Shown here: positions 20,691 through 34,110 of the stretch, piece after piece
How the letters are laid out: each line of letters opens with the position of its first letter
Numbering within the stretch: the first letter of the stretch is position 1
NCBI GenBank assembly: GCA_034190875.2
Contig: CM067358.1
Span: forward strand, 52,753,137 to 52,817,136
Length of the DNA stretch: 64,000 nt
Reading direction: 5' to 3'
Origin: Urechis unicinctus
Lineage: Eukaryota > Annelida > Polychaeta > Xenopneusta > Urechidae
Notes under the pieces: model-generated
Told to the model about the DNA's origin: nothing
Databases searched by the model: none
Seen by the model: the letters and a program-made list of their open reading frames with translations, nothing else
Position numbers and translations under genes: made by a program

Positions 20691-23200
20691 ATAGGTTGGT
20701 GACGGTTTTATATGCTTGGACTATGATATACAGAGGAAAAATGTTATCAGGTGCTGCTTTACTCGCGTTACTGCTCTAGAAACATATGCTATCGAACGAC
20801 TACTTCGAAAAAAGTATTTTCCATTATTAAACTCCAGTTAACTTTGACCGAGTTACCCGATTTGTCCCGAGTTGTCGGTTTTAGGGGGAATATATGGCCT
20901 CTGTTAGATACGTAAATGTCTTAAACCCGTGCAGACAACATTTAAAGCTATGATTGAAATCAACTTTTGTTGCATTATGTCAATGGTACACTGACTTCCA
21001 TCTTATTCTATTTTTTGTTGCTTATTTCAGAAGTACATGCTTAGCAGCAATTCAAGCGATCTGTAAGCCATCGTGTTTAAAACCCAGACATCAAGCTCCT
21101 TGGATGAGAACAACATACTTTACATTGGCAAGTATAAAATATAGTCTAGTTCACAAAAGTCAAATATTGACAAAGCCTCGATAGAGTGCTGAGCACATAT
21201 TAAGTAATTGCTATTGAAAACTAAGTGTGATTTTCGCAAATGAATTCTGGTTGACATTCATCTTTTATGATAGTATTATACACGCCTATGTACTTAATCA
21301 ACTAGATGCATGTTTGCATATAAAATCCATATTAAACAATACAAAGTACAGTAAGAAAAAACATAAATACATGCGCATGTTTTCCACATTTAATTACAAT
21401 TAAATTTTATAGTTTCAAGTAACAATTTGTTGATGTAATCGTCTGTTTGAGGTATTTGAGATAAACCTGCTGATGGAGTGCCTTGCGTGAAGTCATTACG
21501 CGTCAGGTGGAGTGGTTTACGTCAGTCCATAAATATCCGGTTGGCAAAATATTTTTATGAACAGTTAAACGTGATAATCCTATTCTGACAACAAACACAC
21601 TCTACAGCAGAAATTACCTAACCTTACATAGCTATTTGGCATTGTGGTGATATACAACGCCATCAACGACGTTATTTGTGTGTTGATTGTATCAACTGTG
21701 AATTGGCTGTAATGTCAATCTTGCCTTAACAATGTTTCGGAGAAATATTTATATCTAGGCTGAAATTCAAGCCCCGGTCCGATGATGTTTGGACCCCCAT
21801 CTCTTCCCCCTCTCCTACTCTCCCCCAATTACACACACAGTTTTCAGCGAGACACCAAACCCACTTGGAATTTCATTTGTGGAAAGTGCAACAATGGATA
21901 GCGAGATTGTTATGCAGACGTCACAATTTGCTTATAATTACAGAAAGCTAATTGATTAGCGCTAAAAAGATAGCAACATGAGGGCGAATTGTTTACACTG
22001 CTATTTGCCACATTACGCATCCTTGTGTCAAATTCTTCTTGTATATCGTTCCCACGTACATGCAAAGCAATTTTGTGAGTAGAATCGAACGGCTCCTGCT
22101 GGAATAACGTTTCACTGGCCGCCAGTTGTGAGTGTTACGACCCATGGGCATATAAAAAGGCGTATAACGGTGCCCCTGGCGACCATATATATCCATGGTT
22201 GGTACGCGCTTGCTATACAGCACACAGAATATGTGTACAGACGACCTCTACGATGGCACTCAGATGCAAAATAATTCAAGGTTAAACGACGCTTAGAGCC
22301 AACAACGACATAATGCTCTATGGTTAGTAAACATTGTGGAGATTTGTTATGGTCTCTGATAGAGTTATGTTACTGCTATCATTCCGTTATATTATGCCGG
22401 ATAAGATAAATGGCAATGTTGACGATTACGTCCCATTTTAAAATAAGAATATTTATATAAAAATGTAAAGCCATGTTCCTTATTCGTCTGCCATGTGGTA
22501 TACCTTTTGAGCTCAATATTACGCCAAATATACCGGTATTATGTAGCAGAGTACATACAGAAGCACATTTTTGCTTACAGTCAGAATCAACATTGTAATT
22601 TGAGACTGGTAACTCGTTTGTGATGGAAACAAAACTGCTCCTGCTGAAAACTTGGGAAGGTCGACACTGTAATGACTCATTGGAATGACTCTCTCACAGC
22701 AATTGTCATGCATGAAGTCATTCTATGCTAAACAACCAAATAAGAATGAACTTGTTCTGCTTGAGCCATTTTTCAGGGTTTTTCATTCACTCTTTCTCTT
22801 GGAAAATGGCACTCGTTAAGTGAACTATTTAAATCGAACAACAATTGTTGGAATAGGGATATAAATCAATAATTGATGGCTCTGCTGGGCATCAAGTATC
22901 ATTTGGTACTGAATAATAGTAAATTTACTATCATATTAAAAGGAGAATGTTCAATCAGCTAATACATGAGGTTTGTGCAGTAGTTAGGCTTCGGGTCTGA
23001 TCATATAAATCATTCACAAAATACAATTTAAACAATTCGTCACATTATTTGGACATGAAATGGAATAAATATTGAAATATGACAGCTGGTAAATATATAT
23101 ATTAATAATGCAATAACAATGGAAATCACTCGATTACTGATGCGAACCTGATCCAAAGTACAACCGTTTTGTAGCACTAACGATATTTATATATGTCCGG
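20690..23200 (+). repeat. Block G, copy I
   Basis: This matches 31850-34110 and 59706-60930. Anchors are AACATATGCTATCGAACGACTA near 20782, TTTGGCATTGTGGTGATATACAACGCCATC-type sequence near 21635 (also 60055), GCGTATAACGGTGCCCCTGGCGA near 22160 (also 33130), and GAGTAGAATCGAACGGCTCCTGCTGGAATAA near 22077 (also 60613). Around 21793-21826 a pyrimidine tract with three five-C runs is kept in all three copies. No frame is preserved. Confidence 0.7.
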
Positions 23201-25170
23201 TTCCAATCCTGATAGCTGAAGGTAAGAAATTAATAAATGGATCATTTATAACTGCCATTGTATGGGATCTGTCTGGACTCCAATAGCCAGCAGCACTTTT
23301 CATCGATGTCGCAAGGTCCGTGCTTACACTGGGTTATACTGTCACACTCACTCGGCTGAAACTTATATAAGTTTAATTACTACACACAGAAGTGAGCCGG
23401 CATTGTAAAACTATCATTTTCACAAACTTTTTATAATTGTGTAAAGCTTTGTCAGAGATTCAAACCGCTTGTACTCGGTTGAACGGTATTTTGGGATCAA
23501 ATATTCAATATGGACATGGAACGTGGAATGAGAAAGATAATTACGAGGATGGAAGTATTGACGGTTGTAAATCATCGGTGACGCATATGCCACTTTTTTT
23601 ATGTCTGTACTTGCACATGAAGGATTATCTCCGCATATCTACATAAGCCACGCTTTTTTCAATAAATCATTTGTTTTATAACAACAAGGTTTTTCTGTAC
23701 CACAAGATGTACACCATTACTCACAAGCAAAACAATCATGAAAACATTGCTAATAGGCTTAACAGCAGATAGCCACCACATATTGTACAAATTAATAACA
23801 AAATTATGCGGGTGACCGGAATATTTATGTGGTAATAACGTCTATATGAGAAACGCCATTTGACGAGTAAGTTGCTATACGTTGACAGTAATTATTCTGA
23901 CAACGACCAATATTCGTGACATGGCTACACAAAGAAGTCGCAGATCGATGTTGGATGTTGAGATAATCACATAACATATTACAGCTCTCTGGCATTGACT
24001 GCTAGCGTTTGTATCTCATACTGTGCTAATACAATAAAGCATGAACGCTTATCGTCTCACTGGGTACGCTTATCATCTAACTGATACTGTAGCACTGTTA
24101 CCAACCAAAGATGTAGAATTGATATAACTAAAGTCTATGCTGAGGGAAATAATCAGCAAATATTTTGCATAAATAAGCAAACGCATGAGTCCGTATATTG
24201 CGGAATACGTAACATAACATATGATTGATGGGACAAAATACTTATTCATGAGAATGTAAAGATATATTTATTTCCATGTCTCACTGTAAAAATGGACCCT
24301 TAATGGGTATAATGTCTTTTCGGGATATATCAACTTCCAATGATATATCATCTTCTTGTCATTTGCCAAAGATCAATTTGGATATTTGTACAATGCTAAT
24401 GCATTGAGGCAATATATCTTTTGATAAATGAATGACAAACATAAAACTAATGAAAACAGGTGCTACGAATGGTAAAAGAGCGAAATTCCAGTGACGTACG
24501 GAAGCGCGTATTGCAAGTCGATTTGTACTAAATGCAAATGTAGTATATCTCTTATTAAATTGTAGCATTGTAATAACATTTAAGAGGTAACATAGGTTAA
24601 CTGCTCGAATGCTTTTGCTTTCAAGTTTCTCATTTGAGTATGTGAAAACAAACATTAGGAAGCATGGACCGGCAACCACAAATTATATAAGCTGATTCTC
24701 TGCGTGCAGATAATTTGAGCTGACGTGAGTTTGGAAAACTGTAAGTGAATATTGTCATAATACGTAGCGTATTATTGTATTGATACATGTGTGTTCTAAT
24801 CACGATTAGTGGTCAATTATTACTGTACTGTAAAAGGCCATAAATGTATTCGTCACAATGAATGAACCAGCAACAAAATTGAAAATCTTTCCCGGCGTGT
24901 ATTTACATGTTGTATACAGTGGCGGCATCAACATAGGAAATGTCGAGTTATTATTGTCTCTTACCGTGCATCGTTCCATATTCCACCACTATCAATTATG
25001 TTAGCAGGTGTTCTTATTAAGGAGTCTGTTAGTTGTACGCTAAATCGTCCTGAATAATTGCGTACCTGCATTTAATCCTCGCCAAGACACACCAAAATCT
25101 TTATTGTAATAATCAATCAAGGTGGTGGCTTAACTGTTTAGTCTAACTCCCAGTAACTCGGTACTTATCA
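23200..25170 (+). repeat. Block H, copy I
   Basis: About 23270-23430 matches the end of block E in copy III (54330-54440; GTCACACTCACTCGGCTGAAACTT against GTCACACTCACCCGGCTAAAACTT). About 23603-24340 matches 60940-61960. About 24350-24830 matches 38370-38870. About 24830-25170 matches 40340-40690. The longest frame (24679-24359 minus, 106 codons) is shifted in the copy at 38370. No gene is supported. Confidence 0.65.
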
Positions 25171-25930
25171 AGCAATAACGGTAAAACATTCGCGTATGAA
25201 CAAATAGCATGGTCTATGGCACTCACGAGTGATGAGTAACGGCAATGGGAGTAATGGACTACAACATTGACTGGACATTCTAAGACTCGGGATGATTGTC
25301 CCTATCACATGATTGACGAAAAAACACCTAATGATCATGCACACAGCGATAGAGAGTAGAAGGTGACGCATGGCGTACATTTCGGTGTTCTATATTTCAA
25401 ACTAGCATACACAATTCGGTATATAGAATCGATATGGGAAATAGAAGGGAACTCTTCAGGCACACAGCGTTCGGATATTGTAATATAAATAGACATAGCC
25501 AATATTTACCAATTATTGCACAACTATCTCATTAAACGTGGGCAACGAATCAAAACTTCATATTTCTTGTCATGAGGTCTTCATACCAATATTTACAATT
25601 ATCGGTGTCAATTAACTGAAAAATCTAGGAAAAAAATGAGACCTAAATGGGCTTTATCCCTTATCATCTTATGGATTTCTCTAATCGGCCACGTAATGCT
25701 GATATTTATCTCTAGCAGTATTATGTATACCTTGGGTAATCTGGTATATGACTAAGGGTTAAAAGTTTCCCTAACAGGCCTATTTACAACAAAACGACAA
25801 ATTGTATATGTTATTGGAAAATGTGCGTCTCTTGGTGCTACGGATGATGACAATTTAGAACGTTGATATAAAATATACGTGCGTTTTGAAACGCACATTT
25901 ACCGTTACGAAGTGACACACCGAGTGTTTG
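25165..25930 (+). repeat. Block A, copy II, with a scrap of block F
   Basis: 25165-25535 matches 170-530 (GAGTGATGAGTAACGGC; ATTCTAAGAC..GGAT region differs). 25570-25760 is a degraded copy of the start of block F (GGTCTTCATACCAATATTTACA, then CTAAATGGGCTTTATCCCTT). 25800-25930 matches 43105-43290 (GACACACCGAGTGTTTGT). So in copy II a piece of F sits inside A. Confidence 0.5.
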
Positions 25931-26640
25931 TCCTAGTGACATGATGAGTAACATGTTGCTGCAAACAAATTGCACGGAGAGGGGCAGCTTCGAATTGTTT
26001 ATCTCTTTCGTTGATATGACTGTTCAGTAAGAATCAATCAGTTACGGATAACCTATCCCAGCTCTCACGTCAGCGTGGCATGCGCGTGGAAACTTTTTAT
26101 ATACTTAAAAATGCCGGCTAAATACCACGTGGTATTACCTTAAGCCGATTATGCAAAAGAATATATGCCAGTCGACGACCTTCCGCAAAACGACCAATTA
26201 AGAGGTTGCAAAAACCCCAGCACAAGTTGTACGTGGCAAATATGGGCAATTTTGTAAATGAAAATAGTATTTCCCTTGCAGAATAATTTGATTGAATGTG
26301 AGTCGCGGCCGACATAACGTTTACTATTGGCGTCATGTCCTTTAATCAATGCAAAAGAAATGCAAACAGAGAAGATAACATGTAATGTGAATGTCCATTG
26401 TTATAGCATGATGCTATAATCCTTGTAAGGCAGGGAGTGAAGGATACTGCCAAAGGGAACCAAATGTTTGTAAATCGTTTGTTTGAGACAGCAACAAATG
26501 TTACACGAAACAATAGTAAGGTAGCAATAACGTCTGACATAATATATGTTGTATACATCTAGTAATACAGAGGTAATGGTTTTCACTCATGTTCCAGGCA
26601 TTTGCTTGGGCTCATTCATGAATTTGTCTTTTCTCCATTG
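25930..26640. other. Copy-II-specific stretch, nothing recognised
   Basis: I see no clear match to other blocks. Two overlapping minus-strand frames (26336-26118 and 26349-26149) and another pair at 26558-26346 and 26586-26401 have no recognisable content and shadow one another. Block B, expected at this position from copies I and III, is absent. Confidence 0.4.
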
Positions 26641-29600
26641 GCAACGAACCTTAAAGGATGTGCTTTATACCCTTGTTACACCTTTAAATAGAAATGAGAC
26701 TGCAAAAAGCGAAGTAAGCTTATCAGTTTATTCTTTTATTATTGGTAACTTGTTATCAGGAATATACCTTGGCTACTGCAGTTGTTATCAACCAACAATG
26801 CTTTCTGCTTGAAATATGTAGAACATGCCTATCCGCCCTCCGATAAAGAAACACAGCTTTACGAACATAATTCAAAACAATAATTGGATCATTTATATGG
26901 CAGAAATGGTATTAGTGAAATACACAATCATCCGCCTTTTTAATTTCATGCGCCACAAATTCGTGCCATATGATGGCCTGTGTCCAAGTGTTGATGTATG
27001 TACAAGTAGAACAATAAGCGCAGACAGGCGTCGAGTGCGTGTGTACCTTTATTGATTATTAACGCGTCACTAATAGAACCATAGAGTGATTTTCAAAAAT
27101 AATATAACTAACATTGTAACAATTAGATTACTAGGGCAATAAGGTTTAATGACACTAATTGCAAAAGGCGTTCGAGGTGTGCGTCGCATAGTGTATGCGC
27201 TGACACGCTGCAAAATATCACTTTTTAAAAAAATCATGTCAGGAATTGTATATAAGAGAGTTAAAGGGGCGCTTTGTAAAACCTTCTGTTAATCCTTATC
27301 ATCGATGACTAGAAGCTCACTATGAGTTGTGCTTCTGGTGTTATTCTATCAAATATAGACATTGATTCGTGAGGCGAAGTGGAGTGTATAAGGGGCGCGG
27401 TTAACTATGACGATGCAGCCTGCACTCAATTGCTTTCAGAGGTATTCACTATGAGCCTGCTGAAAACGTTCGATGACACGTATATCAATCGGTTACCTTA
27501 CATATATAACACTCTTTGAAATTCGTAGAACAAAAAGTAGCTGCATTTTGCGAAATGTATGATGAGCATTCCAATGTGGGTTAACTATACATTTGGACTA
27601 TATGAGATTAACATAACGTGTGTGAAACTACAGCTTCATACGGATTGTGTTTTAAGCTGTATTTCATGTTGATTCACAAATGACGAAGTCTTATTATAAT
27701 ATTGACATATATTGCCACTAACCCCCAACAAGCCGTCGACAAAGTGATATTTTATGATGAGATACTCACAATGTGAAAATGATAAAGGGCTGACACAGAA
27801 GGTGTTACATTTATGTACTATTTACTGCACTTGGTGAGAGAAAGGAGAAAATGTTTGATCATGCGACGTTAGTGGCTACGTATGTCGGCATTGCATGCTG
27901 ATAGGTAATTCTGAGACAGCAGCAGGCGATCCTTAGATGCTCTGGGGAGTCTGGGAGTCTAAAGCCGCACGTATCGATAAGTCTTTGATAATCAGCGGCA
28001 CAATAGTTGAGGGTATGCGTTATTACGGAATGTATTGAAAGTTATAATTCATCCAAATGTCAATATTGGCTGAGTAAAATTCGTAGATGCCAGTGATTCA
28101 CAAGGTGCTGAAAAGTACTCTCGCAAATGGTGCTGCAAAAAGCTTTGCGGTTCAAGGAAAAGCCGTAAACATTGGCATATATCGGGTACTCTAAGCAAGC
28201 ATCCAATCAATAGGCCCAAATCCCAACACAAACTTCACATTACCGACGTAAAGTGAAATCAGCTGTATAGAATGCTGATGCGCATATAATCAGAACGTAC
28301 CACTATGCAAACAGGGGTTCCCATTTAAGCCTAGCTATGTGCAAGACATCCATGGTGTTGCAAGTGCACTCTGTCGTAATGAATTGACCATCTGGAGCTG
28401 TTAGTTGCACATTTGCATCATCCTGGTAATTGCAGCAACATAGCAATGATCGATCGTAAGAATCTACCATCTAATAGATGAACATGTTGCATCTATAATA
28501 CATAGGGATGGCGTAATCTATATCCCAAGGCCGTAAGTATTTCCTTGAGTGGCTTAAAGAGCTTGCTTGTATGTATCACTTGCATAAACGTATTGATGAT
28601 AAATGGTAACAAATTCAACATACATCGTCTCATTTTGTTGCATCAATGACTCCCGGGGAACCGTAATAATGATATGACTCAAGTACAAAGAGAAATACCC
28701 TGCAAATGAGACTACATTACAGTATGGTTAAGGCGTTCTAGTGTAAAGCAATGTTAGCTAGACTGTGCACGGCAGATGCTTTGTACCGAAAAAAGAGGCA
28801 GCAGTGTCAACCATTTTTACCTAGGTGCTTTCGGAGTTATGTGCATTAAACTTCATTCGCTGATTGAGTTATAATCACAATCAGCTGTGAAAATGCTTGC
28901 CAAATGACTAGTTGATGCCACAGTATATCATATGGAGCATTTGTAAGTGGATGCAACATTCAACGGCCAAAATCTGCGCATATGTATCGTGTGCTTGATT
29001 TCATCATGTTGTGCCAAGCCATGAAGGATATGCCACCAGGTGACACATCTAATCTCATAAGAGTACTACTACTGTGTTCAAGCAAGTTGCATGCTTTTAA
29101 GCGAAACCAAACGAGCAATAATAAATGGAGGCGATAATTCACAATAGCTACAGTTTTAATTGGGTAATCGTCCCCACTGTACTCACGCGAATAGCAATGT
29201 AAAACGAAAGTGTGGCTATGGACAATGAATGTCTGAACTGGAAGTAAAACACAACTCGATCATCTATCATCAGGTCGCAGGGTGGGCGAGATGATGAATG
29301 TGGTACATCCATCACACATTGCGATTGTATCGCTGATCCTCAGCAGTAAATCCAAGCGTTGTATATATGATTCATATGAGTAATGCGAGGAAAACGTGCG
29401 TGCATCTCGTGTTGTAAACACACATATGTATTAAATATGATAAGGCAACTGTATTATCACAGAAGTTTCGAGTAGTGTTTAAACAGAACACTTGCAAATA
29501 AAGCAACGACAAACAATCGATTTGCGTCTGCAAGCTAATTAGATCACCAACGTAGCCGTATCGGCATATCATACGCAGTTCATTATCGGCGGAATTATTT

Positions 29601-30360
29601 AATGTTTGCGTTATCTAGCATATGGAAGACGTAAAATATTAGCATCAGAATAACGAATATAATTCGAACCAGCAACCAAGTTTGGTTTCCTGGCAAATGG
29701 CGACAAGTTAGTTGTTTGAGCTATTCTGTCTGTAATGCCCACGTATATAATAACGCATCCACTGGAGCAACTTTGTAAAGCTCGCGTTGCGTGAGAACAA
29801 TTAGTTGTATTTGCAATATCAAAGCAAGGGCAACATCAACCAAGAAGATTACTTTTGGTAAACCATAATAAGGACTGGAGTTTGCTTCACATTTCTCCAC
29901 GAGTGTTACGTCAATTGCTGGCACCAATTATTATCAATGGTTACGCATGGCTTCATCAGTTAATTTTAAGTAAACAATTTTTCAACCGTCTGAACGTTTT
30001 AGTCCGCACTTTATTATCAATATCCAATCTAACTCATTTGACCCATTTCGGTAAAACATGGCCTAAGACAAATTGAGTTGAGTCGATTCTGTCATCTTTG
30101 TGTTTTAGACAATAGAATTGCGCCTTGCATTTTGTGTATCGCTCAACATGAAAAAGCGCACAGATATTTGATGGTACATATATATTAGTCATAAATATAT
30201 CAGATTTATAATCGTTCTGTACGGTGATTTGAAAGCAGATCATTTACAGTGCTTTAGGAGACATAATGGTCTTACCATAAAGGATAAAGTGACCTACGTC
30301 AATGAACCCTCTAGACGAAGCCCTCGGTCGACCAATGGCCATGGCTGTGGCTGTGGCTAT
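26640..30360 (+). repeat. Block C, copy II (long form with tail)
   Basis: 26640-28780 matches copies I and III. 28780-29340 and 29680-29990 match only copy III (52120-52720 and 52735-53010). A stretch of about 260 bases (29390-29650) is absent from copy III. The block contains a 100-base patch identical to copy III (28927-29026). The minus frame 29927-29721 shares DVALALIL and VAPVDALLYTWALQT with copy III, but upstream of that the frames part. No gene is firmly supported. Confidence 0.65.
28916..29137 (+). pseudogene. Short plus-strand frame kept in two copies (decayed coding tail?)
   Basis: A frame open from 28916 to the stop at 29135-29137 reads YGAFVSGCNIQRPKSAHMYR and then VLDFIMLCQAMKDMPP..., with a basic end HAFKRNQTSNNKWRR. 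Copy III (52250-52471) keeps the same frame, without indels, to the same stop. After an identical first 100 bases the differences are mostly amino-acid changing (about 14 against 2 silent), so current selection is not shown. The composition is protein-like and could be the C-terminus of an old mobile-element or cellular protein. I do not recognise the family. A third, broken trace lies near 11966-12030. Confidence 0.35.
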
Positions 30361-30560
30361 TAATATCGCTTCTTGTCGGTAAAACAACTATAGTTACACT
30401 CAACCTCATTGTTTTTACATTCAACTATGAGGTCATTTACATTCGCTCACATAAAACTGCTCATCAAACGGATATTTGCACATTGCTTGAATCACAAAAT
30501 CAGGCGTAGTTTATCCTTTTCATCAAGCAACTAGTCATCAAAACGGAACAAGATGGATAA
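30360..30560 (+). repeat. R1 motif, copy 5, with flanks
   Basis: R1 runs about 30422-30550 (ACTATGAGGTCATTTAC... to TTTTCATCAAGCAACTAGTC) and is closest to the copy at 7232. It lies directly before block D, whose own R1 follows about 290 bases later, so two R1 copies sit close together here. Confidence 0.6.
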
Positions 30561-31850
30561 CAGATATTCCATCATAACCCTCATGGTTACCGACCTTCAT
30601 ATCGGATGAATGTTATCGAGCCTGGCTATAAAGGGTCAAGTAACCAACTGTAATGAACGCCCAAGACGGATTCATCATTCTAAAACAACTGCAGACTTTT
30701 GTTTTAAAGATTCGTTTCACACAAAATCGCTCATCAAATCACGATTAAATCACTAAATAAGGGGTATTTTACAGTTTTCCATCAAGCAGCCAGCCATAAA
30801 ATATCAAACGAGGAAAGCGTTGGACCGGTCAATTACACATGACACAGAGTAAGTACTGCAATAAGTTATGGCAGAAGCTGTCTTTCTCTAATATCATTTC
30901 TATCAGCGATAATATTCCCAAATATTCTCTCTGTTGTGCTTCAGTAAAATGTATGTAACCATCCTGGATCAATATTCTAAATGAGTTTTGACCAATTCAC
31001 GCGGGAAACGCTACCGTTTTGTGAATTTCTTTCGATTTGTCTTTATACATATGCTGTCATGACATAATGAATGACAAGTGCTCACTTTCAGTTCGATCCT
31101 TATATTATTAATGCATTGAACGAGTATGAAAAATATGTTCCTGTTCATCCGGCATGGCAACATTTTGTGTTCTTGACGAATGAAATCTGATAGCAAGGCA
31201 TGAATTTTTCCAGTTTGTTTGATATGTTTTCTGTTTTAATTTTGCCAATTTATTGCTTGCGATATGATTGCTCGAAATGCAATTTCTACGAATACCAAAT
31301 ACCACTTTTAAACAACAACAAGTTAAAATGCGCAACAGACCGAAAAGAAGTGCTGATATATTCGAAATGGAGAGCATTGCTTATGGTTAATTTGTAAGAA
31401 GACATAGAGCAGGATCAGAAGGCCACGTTAGCCTTTTATGAACAAGCATGAGGTAGTTGATTCTAAGATTCAAAGAAAAATATCTAAAAGTGATCATAAG
31501 ATTTTAGATCAAATAATTGCTCTCAATTCATTAAGCTTCTAGATCACATCTTTATTCGTGTATTGAAGTACCAGCCCTGGATAACCATAAACAAGAGCAT
31601 AACCCCACAAGGACGAGATCAATGTACATTTGTATTATTCTTATTATTGAAACGAGCTATTAATGCCACGGGAAGATGTTATGTGTTAACAGCTATTGTG
31701 TGTGTATATCAGCCTCATCCTCGCATTCATAGGTCATGCCGAGATCATGCCATGTATTTGCCATCCAAAACCCACTGCATTTTATATATTCTTGTAGTGA
31801 AAGTAAAAAAGCAAATCGAATTCCACCTAACATACCGAACGTAGTATTGG
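30560..31850 (+). repeat. Block D, third copy, with R1 motif copy 6
   Basis: This is closest to the first D copy (8280): both have GACCTTCAT.TCGGATGAATGTTA, and the R1 stretch at 30708-30830 shares ACGATTAAAT. It carries an extra segment at 31553-31697 that is also found at 56537-56690, outside a D block. Minus frames near 31011-31377 overlap one another and are not kept in other copies. Confidence 0.7.
31553..31697 (+). repeat. Segment shared with 56537-56690 in a different context
   Basis: It starts TTCGTGTATTGAAGTACCAGC and includes CCACAAGGACGAGAT and AAACGAGCTATTAATGCCAC. The same segment at 56537 lies inside block F rather than D, in the same orientation, so it has been moved independently of its surroundings. 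No terminal repeats or poly-A tail are seen. Confidence 0.55.
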
Positions 31851-34110
31851 TTGGTGACGGTTATATATGCTTGGACTATGGTATACAGAAATATATGATA
31901 TCGAACGACCATTTCCAAAAAACCTATTTTCCATTATTATCCTCCAGTTAACTTTGACCGTGTTCCTTGATTTGTCCCGTGTTGTCGGTTGTAAGCAAGG
32001 CCAACATTGAGGGGGAACATATTCTAATTATTGTTGCTTATATCAGAATAACATGCTTTGCAGCAATTCAACCTATCTGTATGCAATCGTGTTTAACACC
32101 AAGACAGCAAGCTCCTTGAATGGGATCAATATACTTTACACCGCAAGTAGAAAATATAGTCTGGTTCACTTATTAAACAATGGCTATGGAAAACTAAGTG
32201 TGATTTTCGCCAATGATAACATAGAGATAAGTTAATGATGATCGATAACCAGGCTTTAAGAACACCGGTCGACATTCATCGTTTACGATAGTTTTATACA
32301 TGCCTACAAGCGTAAACGACTAGAAGCGTGTTTGTATATAATATCCAAACCAAACAATAGGAAGTACAGCAAGTAAAACCTATAAATACATGTACATGTA
32401 TTACACATTTGATCACAATTACTTTGACAACAATTTGTAGTCAATAGCTTCAAGTAGCAATTTGTTGATATAATCGTATGTTTGATGTATTTGAGAGAAA
32501 CCTACTCATGGAGTGTCTTGCGTGATGTCATTTCGATTCAGGTGAAGTGGTTGTAATGTCAGATTTGCCTTAACAGTGCCTATGATAAATATTAGTTTCA
32601 AGGCTGAAGTTCAAGCCCCGATCCGCTGATATTTTGACTACGGCCCCTCTCCATCTTCTATCCCTCCTCCAATTACACACTCAGTTGTGTATAATGTTAT
32701 AAAGTTGTGAAGATGATACCGTGCCATTTGGGTTCGAGTTCGACGCGGATTTGGTTTAATACTGAAGTTTTCATCGAGACACAAAGCCCTCTTGGCATAT
32801 CATCTGTGGATAGTGCTACCATGGACAACGAGACAGTTATATAGACGTCACAATTTGCCTTTAATTTCAGAAAGCTGCACACCAGTTAATTGATTAGCAC
32901 TGAAATCCTGTCAAACCTTAGAAGATAGCAAAATGAGTAGAATTTCGCGATTTGTTTATACTACTATTTGCCACATTACGCATCCTGGTGGAAAATTCTT
33001 CTTGTAAATCTCTCCCACGGTACACGCAAAGCAATTTCGTGAGTAGAATCCAATGGCTCCTGCTGGAATAAAACAAAGTTTCACTGACCACCAGTTGTTA
33101 GTGTAATGACCCATAGGCATATTAAATGACGTATAACGGTGCCCCTGGCGAGCATATATATCCAGAATTTATGTACCGGCGACCTTTACGATGGCCGATT
33201 AGATGCGAAATAACTCAAGGTTAAACGACGCTTAGAACCAACAACGACATAATGCTCTATGGTTAGTAAACATTGTTGAGCATTGTTATGGTCTCTGGTA
33301 GAGTAATGTTTCTACTATCATTCCGTTATATTATGCCCGATACAATTGATGGCAATGTTGACGATTACGTCCTATTTCAAAACGAGAATATTAAGATGAT
33401 AATAAAGCCGCGTGCCTTATTTGTCCACCATGTGGTATATCATGTGAGCTTAATATAACGGAAAATATACCGGTATTGTGTAGCAGAGCATGTACTCACA
33501 GAAGCTCACTTTTGCTCAAGTCCGAATGAACATTCTTATTTGAAACTGGGAACACATTGGTGATGGACACAAAACTGCTCCTGCGGTAATACGTGAGACG
33601 ATTTACACAGTAATGACTTATTTGAATGACTCTCTCGCTGTATTTGTCATGCATAAAGTCATCCTATGCAAGGCAACCAAATAAGAACGAACTTGTCCTG
33701 CTAGAGCCATTGTCCAGGGTTTTTTAAAACACTCACTATGTTGGAAAATGGCGCTCGTTAAGTGAACTATTGAATTCGAACAGCAACTGTTGGAATAGTG
33801 ATACAAGTCAATCATTGATGGCTAACTTGGGCATCAAATATCTTTTTGGTCCTGAATAGTAGAATTAACTATCATGCTAAATGGTGAATTTTCAATCAAC
33901 TAATACATGTGGTTTGTGCAGTAGTTGAGGCTTCGGGTCAGATTATATAAATCATTCACAGTATGACAATTAACCAATTTGTCACATAATTCCGACATGA
34001 AATGGAATAGATATTGAAATATGACAGCTGGTAATGAAATGTATATCAATAATGTAATACCAATAGATACCAATACCTCCACACGGTATTCAATAGCTAC
34101 AATTAATATT
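31850..34110 (+). repeat. Block G, copy II
   Basis: This matches 20690-23170 and 59706-60930. Anchors are ATAACGGTGCCCCTGGCGAGCATATATATCCA (33133; the last part also at 60720) and GTCTCTGGTAGAGTAATGTTTC near 33290. A stretch of about 850 bases with GTGTTGATTGTATC (21680) is shortened here. The minus frames in 33618-34082 are not kept in copy I. Confidence 0.65.
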
